Positions 43,090 through 52,251 of a stretch of DNA of 64,000 nt are shown piece by piece. The notes under the pieces were generated by a model that was given only the letters and a program-made list of their open reading frames with translations, was not told the DNA's origin and ran no database searches. The stretch is taken from assembly GCA_015709635.1 (NCBI GenBank), contig CP054180.1:1-64000 (forward strand). Direction: 5' to 3'. This stretch comes from Gammaproteobacteria bacterium (GTDB lineage Bacteria > Pseudomonadota > Gammaproteobacteria > Burkholderiales > Nitrosomonadaceae). Both the position numbers and the translations under genes were made by a program. How positions within the stretch are numbered: position 1 is the first letter of the stretch; every line of letters begins with the position of its first letter.

Positions 43090-43125
43090 TTCTTGACAAT
43101 TTCTTAACATTTTCCATGGTATTGT
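43090..43125 (+). promoter_or_regulatory. Promoter cassette 1: tandem 11-bp repeats plus extended -10
   Basis: TTCTTGACAAT (43090-43100) and TTCTTAACATT (43101-43111) are direct repeats with an 11-bp period, the spacing bound by dimers of OmpR/PhoB-type response regulators. Eight bases later TATTGT (43120-43125), preceded by TG, forms an extended -10 element. Confidence 0.6.
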
Positions 43126-43211
43126 GCGCGATGGCACTTATTTATTATTAATTTAGGCTCTTCAATTTTAATAATAATTAATGACAATAACACTATTTAT
43201 CATGAGCGTAA

Positions 43212-43247
43212 TTCTTAACATTTTCTTAACAATTACTATGCTACTGT
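43212..43247 (+). promoter_or_regulatory. Promoter cassette 2: tandem 11-bp repeats plus extended -10
   Basis: TTCTTAACATT (43212-43222) and TTCTTAACAAT (43223-43233) are again 11 bp apart and followed after eight bases by TACTGT (43242-43247) with TG before it. Layout and distances equal those of cassette 1, 122 bp upstream. The TTAACA-N5-TTAACA core resembles PhoP/PhoB boxes. Confidence 0.6.
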
Positions 43248-43449
43248 GCTCGGCACTGTAGTAAATGTGCGACAAAAATTCTTTTTTATTAAAAGAATTA
43301 AGTGTTATTTTAAAAAAATGAAGTAAGCAACTGGCTGCCATTAAATATAATGATAAGCGGTCGTAATATAGTGAATGTTGTTTTATTGATATAAACAGAA
43401 CATTAACAAACAGCTTTTTAAAATCATATTGTTTAAATAGGGAGATTAC

Positions 43450-44214
43450 ATGTTTAAGAAGATAAACAAATTTGTTTTATTGGCTGCGGCTGGGCTGATT
43501 TTGAGTAACCCGGTTGCTGCAGAAAAGACCGAAAGTGATTATCAGGTGTGGGGAGGTCTTTTCATGCAGGGTAATTTTGGCTTCATAGATAATAAGAGTA
43601 CCGAATTGAAGAGATTCCGCTGGTGGATGGAAGGACAAGGGCGTTTTGGTAACAGTGCCAGCCAGTTTTCTCAATCTCTGGTACGTCCGGGTGTAGGTTA
43701 TGCGATTACCGACAAATTGATAGTGTGGGTGGGTTATGCCTGGGCGCCGACTGCGGAACCCTTGGCACTAAAGCAAGGTCATCCATTCAATGAGCACCGG
43801 ATTTGGGAACAAGTAACCTGGGCTGATAATTTCTCGTTTGGCCGATTGGCGTTGCGCAGCCGTTTCGAGCAGCGATTCTTTGATCATCATGCACCCCTTC
43901 CTGGCTCGAATGACATAGCTAATCGGTTCCGCCAAATGATCAAATGGAATATTCCATTAAATCAAATTGATCCGAATTTAAGCTTTGTCATTCAAGATGA
44001 ATTGTTTATTGCCATGTCAACCATTGATAATAATCCTGGCTTTATTTCCCGCGGGTTCGATCAGAACCGGGGGTTTGTCGGGTTGGCTTATAAATTCAAC
44101 CAGATGGCTACTCTTGAAGCGGGCTATATGAATCAATATATCAACAGACCAAATAGCAGTCGTCCGGATCAAATGATGCACAACGCGGTAGTTAATTTGT
44201 TTTTGAATTTCTAA
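43450..44214 (+). CDS. DUF2490 family outer-membrane protein
   Basis: The 254-residue precursor has a signal peptide (MFKKINKFVLLAAAGLILSNPVAA) and a mature part of alternating aromatic strands typical of a small outer-membrane beta-barrel, ending in VNLFLNF with a terminal Phe. DUF2490 landmarks are DYQVWGGLFMQGNFG, RFRWWMEGQGRFG, RPGVGYAITDKLIVWVGYAWAP and RFEQRFFDH. The function of the family is not established. It has a long leader with two response-regulator-like promoter cassettes and its own terminator, so it is a separately regulated gene, perhaps one induced by nutrient or envelope signals. Confidence 0.88.
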   Translation: MFKKINKFVLLAAAGLILSNPVAAEKTESDYQVWGGLFMQGNFGFIDNKSTELKRFRWWMEGQGRFGNSASQFSQSLVRPGVGYAITDKLIVWVGYAWAPTAEPLALKQGHPFNEHRIWEQVTWADNFSFGRLALRSRFEQRFFDHHAPLPGSNDIANRFRQMIKWNIPLNQIDPNLSFVIQDELFIAMSTIDNNPGFISRGFDQNRGFVGLAYKFNQMATLEAGYMNQYINRPNSSRPDQMMHNAVVNLFLNF

Positions 44215-44265
44215 GACCTTATTATGTGGCGTTGATTGTCTAGTACATAATTTGGCGTTTCTGAT

Positions 44266-44314
44266 AGCCGGTTAATTTTCTTTAGCTTGCGGAATTTAAC
44301 CGGCTGAATTTTTT
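44266..44314 (+). terminator. Intrinsic terminator after the DUF2490 gene
   Basis: AGCCGGTTAA (44266-44275) pairs perfectly with TTAACCGGCT (44296-44305) around a 20-base loop, followed by a T-run at 44309-44314. Confidence 0.7.
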
Positions 44315-44465
44315 CCATGATTGCTTGATTGCATTCGCGATAGCGAGAATCCGCTTCTTCGTTTTTGATTTTCTTCCTTGAGTTCTTGCTGAGCCAAGAA
44401 ATAGTAATATTTTTCTTCACATTCCATTACTATACTGCTCCTTTCGATCACTCACAAAGTAGCAC

Positions 44466-47378
44466 ATGCACGATTTTAAACCAGGTCAACGCTGGATCTG
44501 CGATGTTGATTTGCAGCTCGGTCTTGGAACGGTTCAAACCGTCGAACACCGGATTGTCACCATTTTGTTTAAGGCAACCGGTGAAACCCGCTCGTACGCC
44601 AGACAATCGTCACCGCTGACGCGGGTCATCTTCAAACCGGGCGATAGCGTCAGCGGTCAGGATGGTACTGTCATCAAAGTCACCGGTGTCACTGAACGCA
44701 ACGGATTGATCGTCTATGCCGGTACCGGTGAAGATGGCAGCAAGATGGAATTGGTGGAAGATCAACTGGCGCCGCATGTGCAGTTGAACCGTCCGTCCGA
44801 ACGTTTGTTCACCGGCCAGTTCGACCAGGATAAATGGTTCCGCATCCGCTATCAGACCCTGCTGATCCGCAACCAGCTGGCAAACGCCCCGCTGTACGGC
44901 TTGGTGGGGACGCGCACCAGCTTGATTCCGCACCAACTCTATATTGCCCACGAAGTCGGCCGCCGTTTTGCACCGCGTGTATTGCTGGCCGATGAAGTCG
45001 GTCTGGGTAAAACCATCGAAGCCGGTTTGATTCTGCACCAGCAATTGCTGACCGAACGCGCCAAGCGCGTGCTCATCGTGGTGCCGGAAACTCTGGTGTA
45101 TCAATGGCTGGTGGAAATGCTGCGGCGTTTCAATCTGCAATTCAGTATTTTTGACGAAGAGCGTTGCCTGTCGCTGGAAGAAGCCGACGAAGACGAAGAA
45201 GACGGTAACAGCAGCACAAGCGAAAACGGCGAAAACCCGTTTCACAGCGAGCAACTGGTGCTGTGCAGCCTGCATTTTTTGCGCCAGCATCCGAAGCGCT
45301 TCGAGCAAGCACTGGAAGGCCGCTGGGATTTGCTGGTGGTCGACGAGGCGCATCACTTGCACTGGTCGCAGCAGGCTGTCAGCCCGCAGTACGCCATGAT
45401 CGAGCAGTTGGCAGCTTGCACCCGGGGTGTTCTGTTATTGACCGCGACGCCGGAGCAATTGGGTAAAGCCAGCCACTACGCTCGTTTACGTCTGCTCGAT
45501 CCGCACCGCTTCAGCAGTTTTTCCGCGTTTGTCACCGAAGAGCAATCGTACGAGCCGATCGCCCAAGCGGTTGAAGCGCTGCTCGAAGGGCAGGAATTGA
45601 ACGATGACATCCGCCAACTGATCGCCAATACACTTGACCCGGTGCAAGCGCGAGCACTGCTGGAAGAACCGCAAAGCCAGCAAACTCGGAGCAAGCTGGC
45701 GGAATCATTGCTCGACCGGCACGGTACCGGGCGCATCCTATTTCGCAACACGCGCGCAGCGGTCAAGGGATTTCCCGAGCGCAAGCTGGTCGCCAGTCCG
45801 CTACCGTTACCGGCGGAATATCAGCCATGTCTGGCGACGTTTGAAACCACGACGTTATCCAAACCGCAATTGCTGCTGTGCCCGGAACTCATCTACCAGG
45901 TGCGATGCGAGGACGAGCAACCGTACTGGACCGAAATCGACCCGCGCGTACAGTGGCTGATCGCCATGCTCAAGCGAGTGAAGCCGGAAAAAGTGCTGGT
46001 CATCGCTGCCAATGCGCAAACCGTACGCGATCTGGCGCAGGCGCTGAAAGAAACCACCGGGCAATTTATTCCGGTATTCCACGAAAGCATGAGCCTGGTC
46101 GAACGCGACCGCGCCGCGGCATTTTTTGCCGACAAGGAAACCGGCGGCCAGGTGCTGATCTGTTCGGAAATCGGCAGTGAAGGGCGCAATTTCCAATTTG
46201 CGCATCATCTGGTGCTGTTCGATCTACCGCTCAATCCCGATCTGCTCGAGCAGCGCATCGGCCGCCTGGATCGCATCGGCCAGACGGATACCATCCAGAT
46301 CCACGTGCCCTATCTGGAAAACAGCGCGCTGGCAGTGATGTTCCACTGGTATCACGAAGGCTTGAATGCGTTCGAGAAAACCTGCCCGGCCGGTCAAACG
46401 GTATTTGTCAAAGTCGAAGAACAGCTCATCGCCGCGCTGCATCAACGCCAGGCTGCAAGCGATGTGCTGGCGGAATTGATCGGCATCACGCAAACGGCGC
46501 ATCGGGAATTGAACGAAGCACTCGACCGCGGGCGCGACAGGCTGCTCGAATACAATTCGTTCCGTCCGTTCATCGCGAATCAGTTGACTCAGCAAGCGCA
46601 GACGCAGGATGACGACCCGCTGCTGCCGCAGTACATGGATACGGTATTCGATTGCTGCGGCGTGCACATCGAAGAACACCGCAGCGGCAGTTTCCTGATC
46701 GAACCGAGCGAACGCATGAGCATGCCGTTTCCCGGCCTGCAGGATGAAGGCTCGATCATCACTTACGCGCGCAATGTGGCGCTGGGCAACGAGGATATGC
46801 ATTTCCTGACGTGGGAGCACCCGATGGTCACGCACGCGATGGAACGAATTCTGAGTCAGGAAACCGGCAACGCCGTGGTCGTCATGATGAAACACAAACG
46901 CGTGCAGCCTGGCACTTTGCTACTGGAAACCCTGTTCGTGCTCGAAGCGAGCGGACACAACGTGCAGCAAAGCAACCGCTACCTACCGCCCGCGGTGATT
47001 CGTATCTTGCTCGACGAACAGGGCAACGGCGATTATCCCCATCTCAGCCACGAATCGATCAATCAACACCTGCAACCGGTCGCAACCGGCATCGCCAAGC
47101 AAGTGATCCAACTGAAGGAAGACGCGATCCGCGAGCTACTGACCGTCAGCGAACAACAAGCCAGCGCACAAGCCCCGCAACTCATCGCCGCAGCCGAAGC
47201 ACGCATCCAACAAACCTTCACCCCGGAAATCGAACGCCTCAAAGCCTTGCAACAAGTGAATCCGAACGTACGCGACGAAGAAATTCAATTCTTTGAACAA
47301 CAATTGCTGCAACTGACCGGCGCGCTGAAATCCAGTAATCTGCGGCTTGATGCCGCGCGGGTGATTGTGGCGACGTGA
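44466..47378 (+). CDS. rapA: RNA polymerase-associated SNF2-family ATPase RapA
   Basis: RapA (HepA) binds RNA polymerase and uses ATP to recycle it after transcription. The 970-residue protein is close to the 968 of E. coli RapA and resembles it throughout. It has an N-terminal Tudor-like pair (GQRWICDVDLQLGLGTVQTV), the SNF2 ATPase with LLADEVGLGKTIEAGLILHQQL near residue 175 and VVDEAHHL, the second helicase lobe with CSEIGSEGRNFQFAHHLVLFDLP and DLLEQRIGRLDRIGQ, and the RapA C-terminal region with FPGLQDEG. The start has no strong ribosome-binding site. A DUF262 gene follows after 77 bases. Confidence 0.96.
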   Translation: MHDFKPGQRWICDVDLQLGLGTVQTVEHRIVTILFKATGETRSYARQSSPLTRVIFKPGDSVSGQDGTVIKVTGVTERNGLIVYAGTGEDGSKMELVEDQLAPHVQLNRPSERLFTGQFDQDKWFRIRYQTLLIRNQLANAPLYGLVGTRTSLIPHQLYIAHEVGRRFAPRVLLADEVGLGKTIEAGLILHQQLLTERAKRVLIVVPETLVYQWLVEMLRRFNLQFSIFDEERCLSLEEADEDEEDGNSSTSENGENPFHSEQLVLCSLHFLRQHPKRFEQALEGRWDLLVVDEAHHLHWSQQAVSPQYAMIEQLAACTRGVLLLTATPEQLGKASHYARLRLLDPHRFSSFSAFVTEEQSYEPIAQAVEALLEGQELNDDIRQLIANTLDPVQARALLEEPQSQQTRSKLAESLLDRHGTGRILFRNTRAAVKGFPERKLVASPLPLPAEYQPCLATFETTTLSKPQLLLCPELIYQVRCEDEQPYWTEIDPRVQWLIAMLKRVKPEKVLVIAANAQTVRDLAQALKETTGQFIPVFHESMSLVERDRAAAFFADKETGGQVLICSEIGSEGRNFQFAHHLVLFDLPLNPDLLEQRIGRLDRIGQTDTIQIHVPYLENSALAVMFHWYHEGLNAFEKTCPAGQTVFVKVEEQLIAALHQRQAASDVLAELIGITQTAHRELNEALDRGRDRLLEYNSFRPFIANQLTQQAQTQDDDPLLPQYMDTVFDCCGVHIEEHRSGSFLIEPSERMSMPFPGLQDEGSIITYARNVALGNEDMHFLTWEHPMVTHAMERILSQETGNAVVVMMKHKRVQPGTLLLETLFVLEASGHNVQQSNRYLPPAVIRILLDEQGNGDYPHLSHESINQHLQPVATGIAKQVIQLKEDAIRELLTVSEQQASAQAPQLIAAAEARIQQTFTPEIERLKALQQVNPNVRDEEIQFFEQQLLQLTGALKSSNLRLDAARVIVAT

Positions 47379-47455
47379 GGATTCAGGAAATTGATTTATT
47401 TCTTGGATTTTCCAGAGAGTTGAATAAAAAAATAAAAAAGAGCGAGTAAGAATAA

Positions 47456-49555
47456 ATGGCAACTGATAATAAGGATAGCAGATACCATGCTCTGTCACTC
47501 CGGCAAATTGCCGGATGGGAAATTCCATCTGTCGACAATTCCAACTCGAAGATTATAGCCAAAGTACCTTCTCTACAGCGTGGCTTGGTGTGGGAGCCAC
47601 AACAGATTGAGCTGCTGTGGGATTCATTGATGCAGGGTTTTCCTATCGGTTCACTGGTTTTATCAGCAAAAAATAGTGAGCAGAAAGACAAAGCCGGTAA
47701 CTTTTCTGCTATTGCTAATCAGAAACCCGTAACCCATCACATCCTCGATGGACAGCAACGCTGCTATGCCATTGCCTTGGGGTTTCACAATCTTTGGCAC
47801 GACAATGATCAGGCAATTTTGTGGCTTGATCTTAAGCCGGGGAATCGGCTACAAAATAGCATTAGACAATATTTATTCCGTGTCACAACGAAATCTCATC
47901 CTTGGGGCTTCGGTCACGATAATCAATCAAGTCGACTTTCTGCGGGAAACATTCGAGAATCTCTTGGAACGCACACAGAAAGGCCGTTACCCAAGGAATT
48001 AAGACCGTTTGATGCTGGGTTACCGGTGCCAGTATTTTTACTCTTCAAGCATTTCAATATGGGCACGGAAAAGTTGAATTGGGATGCTTTTTCAGAAGAC
48101 CTAGCTAAATTAATCCCAAATTCCGCTGGGATAACTTATGACGACTCTATTGATCGAGAAAATATCGAGGGAGGCTTAAGTTTGGCCGAAGAAGCAAGAA
48201 TTATCGCTCTGCAAGTCCCGGCTAAGGTAAAGAAAATTGAGAGCATTGAGAACATTGAGCAAATCTTTCAACGCCTAAATCGGCAAGGTACTCCGCTAGA
48301 TAACGAAGAATTGACATATTCCATGATCAAAGCCTATTGGCCGGATGTGGAAGAGTGCTTGGAATCGCTGGATAGCCTTCGCCACACAACCGAGCCTCGG
48401 CTTATAAATATGGCTATTCGTGTTGCACTGACTGGTCAAGATGGCAAAATGCATACCGAACTCACTGTGGATAGGATTCGCAATATATTTCGTCCAAGTG
48501 ATAGTAAAGTGCGGAAAAAAGAGGATATTGATGACGCCAATAAGGCTATTGCCATTAAGGAGTACTTTCAAGATAAACTTAAATTAGCATTGCAGTGGAT
48601 TGACGATCACTTCCTTTTCCATGAAAAGAATCGTCCATATGGCCTTCCAGCCTATCTCAGAAGCAGTTTAGCGTGGAACTCACGCAATGTCTTCGCTTGG
48701 TTGATGGTTGTTGCTAAACGATATGATTACAAACCGGTCACCAATGAGCAGTTGCTTAAGAAAATCATCGGTCTTGCTTTGTCAATTCATTGGTTTGGTT
48801 CGGACAAAACTAAAGCGGTAGAGAAACTGCTACTAGAAAAAGATCTTGGCTCTGAAAATGTAAAACTGTCGAATTTAAAAAATGATAAAGGTGACTCTCT
48901 CATTTTCTCCCCGATTGATAAAGTTGAACTGGAAGAAATCTTGTCACTATCCAAAGATAGTACTAAAAAATCTCTGTCAGATTGGAAGAGTTTTTGGCAC
49001 GCAATCGTGGAAGCTGATGATCAAAATCAGCCGCGAAAAGAAAAAGATAAGGAGGATAGAAGTAAAAAATATGGGCAATTTATGGAACGGTTGAGAAATA
49101 ACCGTGAATTGCTTGTTTATGTACAGCGATCCTATTTTGCATCTAAATTCGGGGATTTTGATCCATCAAACCGTCTGATGTGGAAAGAACATAACCGTCC
49201 ATGGGATTACGATCATATCTTGCCATCAAATAAACTAAATGCTAGCGGTCGAGGCGGGAATGCAGGTGATTTTCATGATGTATGCAAAGTATGGCAACAA
49301 TCCATTGGAAATCTAATAGCGGTCGATTTTACTTTTAACCGTGGAGAGCAGGATAACACCTCATCAAAAAAATATAACTCAGAAAGAGCGGGCGAGCTTA
49401 ATGGCGTGTTGGATTGTATCGATGCCTACGATATTGAACTGGAAGATACTGCGAATTTTGAAAAATCAATAGCATTCGTAGTAGCAGCGAGGAATCGCTT
49501 AATCGAATTGTACAGACGTTGGTATGATTCATTGAATGTTGGTAACTATAAATAA
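47456..49555 (+). CDS. DUF262/HNH protein, GmrSD-like (type IV restriction type)
   Basis: GmrSD-type enzymes cut phage DNA carrying modified bases, using a DUF262 NTPase-like domain and a DUF1524 HNH nuclease. This 699-residue protein joins both. VPSLQRGLVWEPQQIELLWDSLMQGFPIGSLVLS and HHILDGQQR (DGQQR 98-102) mark the ParB-like DUF262 part. Near the end WDYDHILPSNKLN (583-595) followed by SIGNLIAVDFTFN has the D-H-x-x-P and later Asn layout of DUF1524 nucleases. Base composition is more AT-rich than in rapA upstream, suggesting transfer. A defence role is known for the family; the target here is unknown. The next 194 bases hold no gene. Confidence 0.87.
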   Translation: MATDNKDSRYHALSLRQIAGWEIPSVDNSNSKIIAKVPSLQRGLVWEPQQIELLWDSLMQGFPIGSLVLSAKNSEQKDKAGNFSAIANQKPVTHHILDGQQRCYAIALGFHNLWHDNDQAILWLDLKPGNRLQNSIRQYLFRVTTKSHPWGFGHDNQSSRLSAGNIRESLGTHTERPLPKELRPFDAGLPVPVFLLFKHFNMGTEKLNWDAFSEDLAKLIPNSAGITYDDSIDRENIEGGLSLAEEARIIALQVPAKVKKIESIENIEQIFQRLNRQGTPLDNEELTYSMIKAYWPDVEECLESLDSLRHTTEPRLINMAIRVALTGQDGKMHTELTVDRIRNIFRPSDSKVRKKEDIDDANKAIAIKEYFQDKLKLALQWIDDHFLFHEKNRPYGLPAYLRSSLAWNSRNVFAWLMVVAKRYDYKPVTNEQLLKKIIGLALSIHWFGSDKTKAVEKLLLEKDLGSENVKLSNLKNDKGDSLIFSPIDKVELEEILSLSKDSTKKSLSDWKSFWHAIVEADDQNQPRKEKDKEDRSKKYGQFMERLRNNRELLVYVQRSYFASKFGDFDPSNRLMWKEHNRPWDYDHILPSNKLNASGRGGNAGDFHDVCKVWQQSIGNLIAVDFTFNRGEQDNTSSKKYNSERAGELNGVLDCIDAYDIELEDTANFEKSIAFVVAARNRLIELYRRWYDSLNVGNYK

Positions 49556-49749
49556 GAGTTTGATATTCTGATCTTAATTACTGTTTAAACATTAAACCAG
49601 AATTTATCATATCGCTATTCTTGAAAAGCAATCAGGGCATTTCTCAGCGTTTGCATTGGATGGCGTGATATTCGCCAGTACTGGCTTTTTCCATGAGTCT
49701 AGCCGGTATCGTATCTATGCGGTTCCTGCAGCTTTTTACCCATTCATCA

Positions 49750-50856
49750 TTATGGATAGAGCGTCACGGCATTATCATCCCATGTCAGTAACTGCATCAA
49801 TTTGGAATGGATGAATATTTTCTCGCGTCCTACAATTCTTTCTTCCAGCACGCCGATGTCTGCCAGTTGTTTGAGATAGCGCGAAGCGGCTTGGCGTGCG
49901 GCGATGTTTTTTTCAACCAGGTTCTGAATCCGGCAGTAAGGCAAGTCGAAAATCAGATCGACCAGCTCGCGGCTGTAGATTTTCGGCGCTTTCTGTTTCA
50001 CATAATCAATTGTGAATCCTGAGAGGGTGCGGATGGCGGCAATCTTGGCGATAGTCCAGCGTGCTGTATCTTCGATGCCTTGCAGCAAGAAGATAATCCA
50101 CGGTTCCCATGCTTGGTTGCGCGTGACCTCGAGCAGCAGGCGGTAATACTCGGCCTTGTTTTTGATGATGTAACGGCTGAGATACAGAATTGGCAGAGTC
50201 AACAAACCTTCTTGGATTAGAAACAAGCTGTTCAATATGCGCCCGGTGCGGCCATTGCCGTCGGTGAGCGGGTGAATTGCTTCGAATTGGTAATGTCCCG
50301 CTGCCATGCGGATCAACGGGTCGATCTCGCGCGCCTCGTGCAGGTAGCGTTCCCAGTTGGCTAATTGGGAGCGCAACAGGTTTTCACCAACGGGCGGCGT
50401 ATAGATCACTTCGCCGGTCGTCTGATTCGCCAGCGCCGTGCCGGGTACGCGCCGCACTTGCATGTACGTGCCCTTGATGCGCGTGCATACTTGTTCCGCA
50501 GTGCGGGTGTTGAGCGGATGCCGCTGCAAGGTTTGAAATCCTTCGAGCAAAGCGCTGCTGTAACGTAGGGCTTCACGTGTCGCCGGGTCGGCGTATTCGT
50601 TTGCGCTTTGAAACTGAAACAGCCGGTCTGTTGTGGTGACGATGTTCTCGATTTCCGAGCTGGCTTGGGCTTCAAGCAGCGGCAGGGCATTGATCAACAC
50701 GCCCTGATTGGGAATGAGTTCAGCAGCCTGTTTGAGTTCTGCCAGTGCGGCCCGGGCGGCAATACACTGCTTCAGCACCGTGCGCGTTTCCAGCTCGGCT
50801 GCGGGAGGCAACAGCGGTAGGTCGTTGTAAGGTTGATCCGGACGCCAGGGGATCAT
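49750..50856 (-). CDS. Fic family protein with intact Fic motif and C-terminal winged helix
   Basis: This 368-residue protein is of the class with a built-in inhibitory helix and a DNA-binding C-terminus. The N-terminal WRPDQPYNDLPLLPP region leads to SSEIEN (66-71), which fits [ST]xxxE[GN]. The Fic loop HPLTDGNGRTGR (195-206) keeps the catalytic His195, Asn201 and both Arg residues, with Leu in place of Phe. A winged helix-turn-helix follows (about 305-355: KNIAARQAASRYLKQLADIGVLEER). AMP transfer to a protein target is therefore plausible, unlike the first Fic protein. Two inverted operator pairs lie directly upstream, so autoregulation is likely. Confidence 0.93.
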   Translation of the reverse strand: MIPWRPDQPYNDLPLLPPAAELETRTVLKQCIAARAALAELKQAAELIPNQGVLINALPLLEAQASSEIENIVTTTDRLFQFQSANEYADPATREALRYSSALLEGFQTLQRHPLNTRTAEQVCTRIKGTYMQVRRVPGTALANQTTGEVIYTPPVGENLLRSQLANWERYLHEAREIDPLIRMAAGHYQFEAIHPLTDGNGRTGRILNSLFLIQEGLLTLPILYLSRYIIKNKAEYYRLLLEVTRNQAWEPWIIFLLQGIEDTARWTIAKIAAIRTLSGFTIDYVKQKAPKIYSRELVDLIFDLPYCRIQNLVEKNIAARQAASRYLKQLADIGVLEERIVGREKIFIHSKLMQLLTWDDNAVTLYP

Positions 50857-50874
50857 GGTTTAATTTTTGCATTT

Positions 50875-50933
50875 TTGCGACATGCTCTCAGTTTATGTCG
50901 TCCGCAGCGACAGGTCAATCAAATATGTCGCAA
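50875..50933. promoter_or_regulatory. Double palindromic operator and promoter of the second Fic gene
   Basis: Two inverted pairs with 9-bp arms and 11-bp gaps: TTGCGACAT (50875-50883) with ATGTCGTCC (50895-50903), and CAGCGACAG (50905-50913) with ATGTCGCAA (50925-50933). A further half-site TTTGCGACAT lies at 50944-50953 and makes a 12-bp perfect inverted repeat with 50923-50934. On the minus strand TTGACC (50913-50918) and TAAACT (50890-50895) are 17 bases apart, a promoter inside the operators. The Fic start codon is at 50856. Confidence 0.7.
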
Positions 50934-50961
50934 ATTTTTAGTTTTTGCGACATATTCGTTT

Positions 50962-51103
50962 GGGAAGCTCTGAAAAAGGTAGCGAGCGACGGGCAGGCAA
51001 GGCGAAATCAGGTGAAAAAGCGCAATTTACAGATAGTAAATGAGCATTTTGAACCTGAATTTCAACGCATCATGGCGGAGCGCAGTAGTTTTTCAGAGTT
51101 TCC
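50962..51103 (+). repeat. Dispersed short repeat, copy 3, most complete
   Basis: The 142-bp element has near-perfect inverted ends: GGAAGCTCTGAAAAA (50963-50977) and TTTTTCAGAGTTTCC (51089-51103), 14 of 15 matching. It has no coding capacity of its own and matches the copies at 16778-16916 and 27431-27563 in order. It ends at the base next to the ychF stop codon. The structure is that of a miniature transposon-like element. Confidence 0.8.
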
Positions 51104-52195
51104 TTAGACGTTGAAACGGAAATGCATCACATCGCCATCCTTGACGATGTATTCCTTGCCTTCGAGGCGCATTTTGCCGGCTTCCTTGGCGCCGTGTTCG
51201 CCGTTGCAGGCGATGAAATCGTCAAAGCTGATGACTTCGGCGCGGATGAAGCCTTTTTCGAAGTCGGTGTGAATGACGCCGGCGGCTTGCGGCGCGGTGT
51301 CGCCTTTGTGGATGGTCCAGGCGCGTACTTCCTTGACGCCGGCGGTGAAGTAGGTTTGCAGGCCGAGCAGGTTGTAACCGGCGCGCACCAGGCGGTTGAG
51401 GCCGGGTTCTTCGAGGTTCAGGTCGGCCAAAAAGATTTTCTTGTCGTCGTCGGACAGCTCCGCGATTTCGGCTTCGAGTGCGGCGCAGATGGCGACGACC
51501 GGTGCGCCTTCCTTGGCGGCGTATTCCTGCACGCGGGTGAGCAGCGGGTTGTTTTCAAAGCCGTGATCGTCGACGTTGGCGACGTAGATCGCCGGTTTCG
51601 CGGTCAATAAGCACAGCGGTTGCAGCAGGTGTTTTTGTTCTTTATCCAGATCAAGCGTTCTGGCAGGTTTGCCTTCGTTCAGATGCGCCTGCACTTGTTC
51701 CAGCAGCGCGCACAGCTTGATCGCATCCTTGTTGCCGGATTTGGCGACCTTGGATTCGCGCAGCAGCGTTTTTTCCACCGTGGCGAGGTCGGCCAGCGAC
51801 AGCTCGGTCTGAATCACTTCGATATCGGAGATCGGATCGACCTTGCCGGCGACGTGCACGACATTGTCATCGGCGAAGCAGCGCACCATGTTGACGATGC
51901 CGTCGGTTTCGCGAATGTTGGCGAGAAACTTGTTGCCCAGTCCCTCGCCTTTGGACGCGCCCGCAACGAGTCCGGCGATATCGACGAATTCGACGATGGC
52001 CGGTTGTATTTTTTGCGGTTTGACGATGTCGCTGAGTTTTTGCAGACGCGGATCCGGCACTTCGACGATACCGATGTTCGGATCGATGGTGCAAAACGGA
52101 TAATTTTCCGCTGCGATGCCGGCCTTAGTCAAGGCGTTAAACAGAGTGGATTTGCCGACATTGGGAAGACCGACGATTCCGCATTTCAGACTCAT
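51104..52195 (-). CDS. ychF: Ribosome-binding ATPase YchF
   Basis: YchF (OLA1 in eukaryotes) is an Obg-family P-loop protein that prefers ATP and binds ribosomes. The 363-residue product has GLPNVGKSTLFNALTKA, FVDIAGLVAGASKGEGLGNKFL and the TGS-type C-terminal domain with KGDTAPQAAGVIHTDFEKGFIRAEV. The N-K-x-D guanine motif of GTPases is replaced by NVDD-like sequence, as usual in YchF. It follows pth, the standard order. Confidence 0.97.
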   Translation of the reverse strand: MSLKCGIVGLPNVGKSTLFNALTKAGIAAENYPFCTIDPNIGIVEVPDPRLQKLSDIVKPQKIQPAIVEFVDIAGLVAGASKGEGLGNKFLANIRETDGIVNMVRCFADDNVVHVAGKVDPISDIEVIQTELSLADLATVEKTLLRESKVAKSGNKDAIKLCALLEQVQAHLNEGKPARTLDLDKEQKHLLQPLCLLTAKPAIYVANVDDHGFENNPLLTRVQEYAAKEGAPVVAICAALEAEIAELSDDDKKIFLADLNLEEPGLNRLVRAGYNLLGLQTYFTAGVKEVRAWTIHKGDTAPQAAGVIHTDFEKGFIRAEVISFDDFIACNGEHGAKEAGKMRLEGKEYIVKDGDVMHFRFNV

Positions 52196-52251
52196 GACCT
52201 GATTCTCATTAAAAGATTAAATAACGATTGTATGAAAGCTTTGCCGCATTG

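Larger units (their letters stand above)
42777..43449 (+). other. Long AT-rich intergenic region with duplicated promoter cassette
   Basis: These 673 bases hold no open frame I can support. The stretch 43090-43256 contains two similar promoter cassettes, listed next. The part 43257-43449 would be the 5' leader of the following gene, about 190 bases, AT-rich and without a clear conserved fold. A small RNA gene in 42850-43080 cannot be excluded; no terminator or promoter is visible there. Confidence 0.5.

Noticed and set aside
44211..44420. 69-codon minus-strand frame starting with GTG
   Set aside because: It runs antisense through the terminator of the DUF2490 gene, has a poorly placed GGA as its only ribosome signal and no recognisable features.
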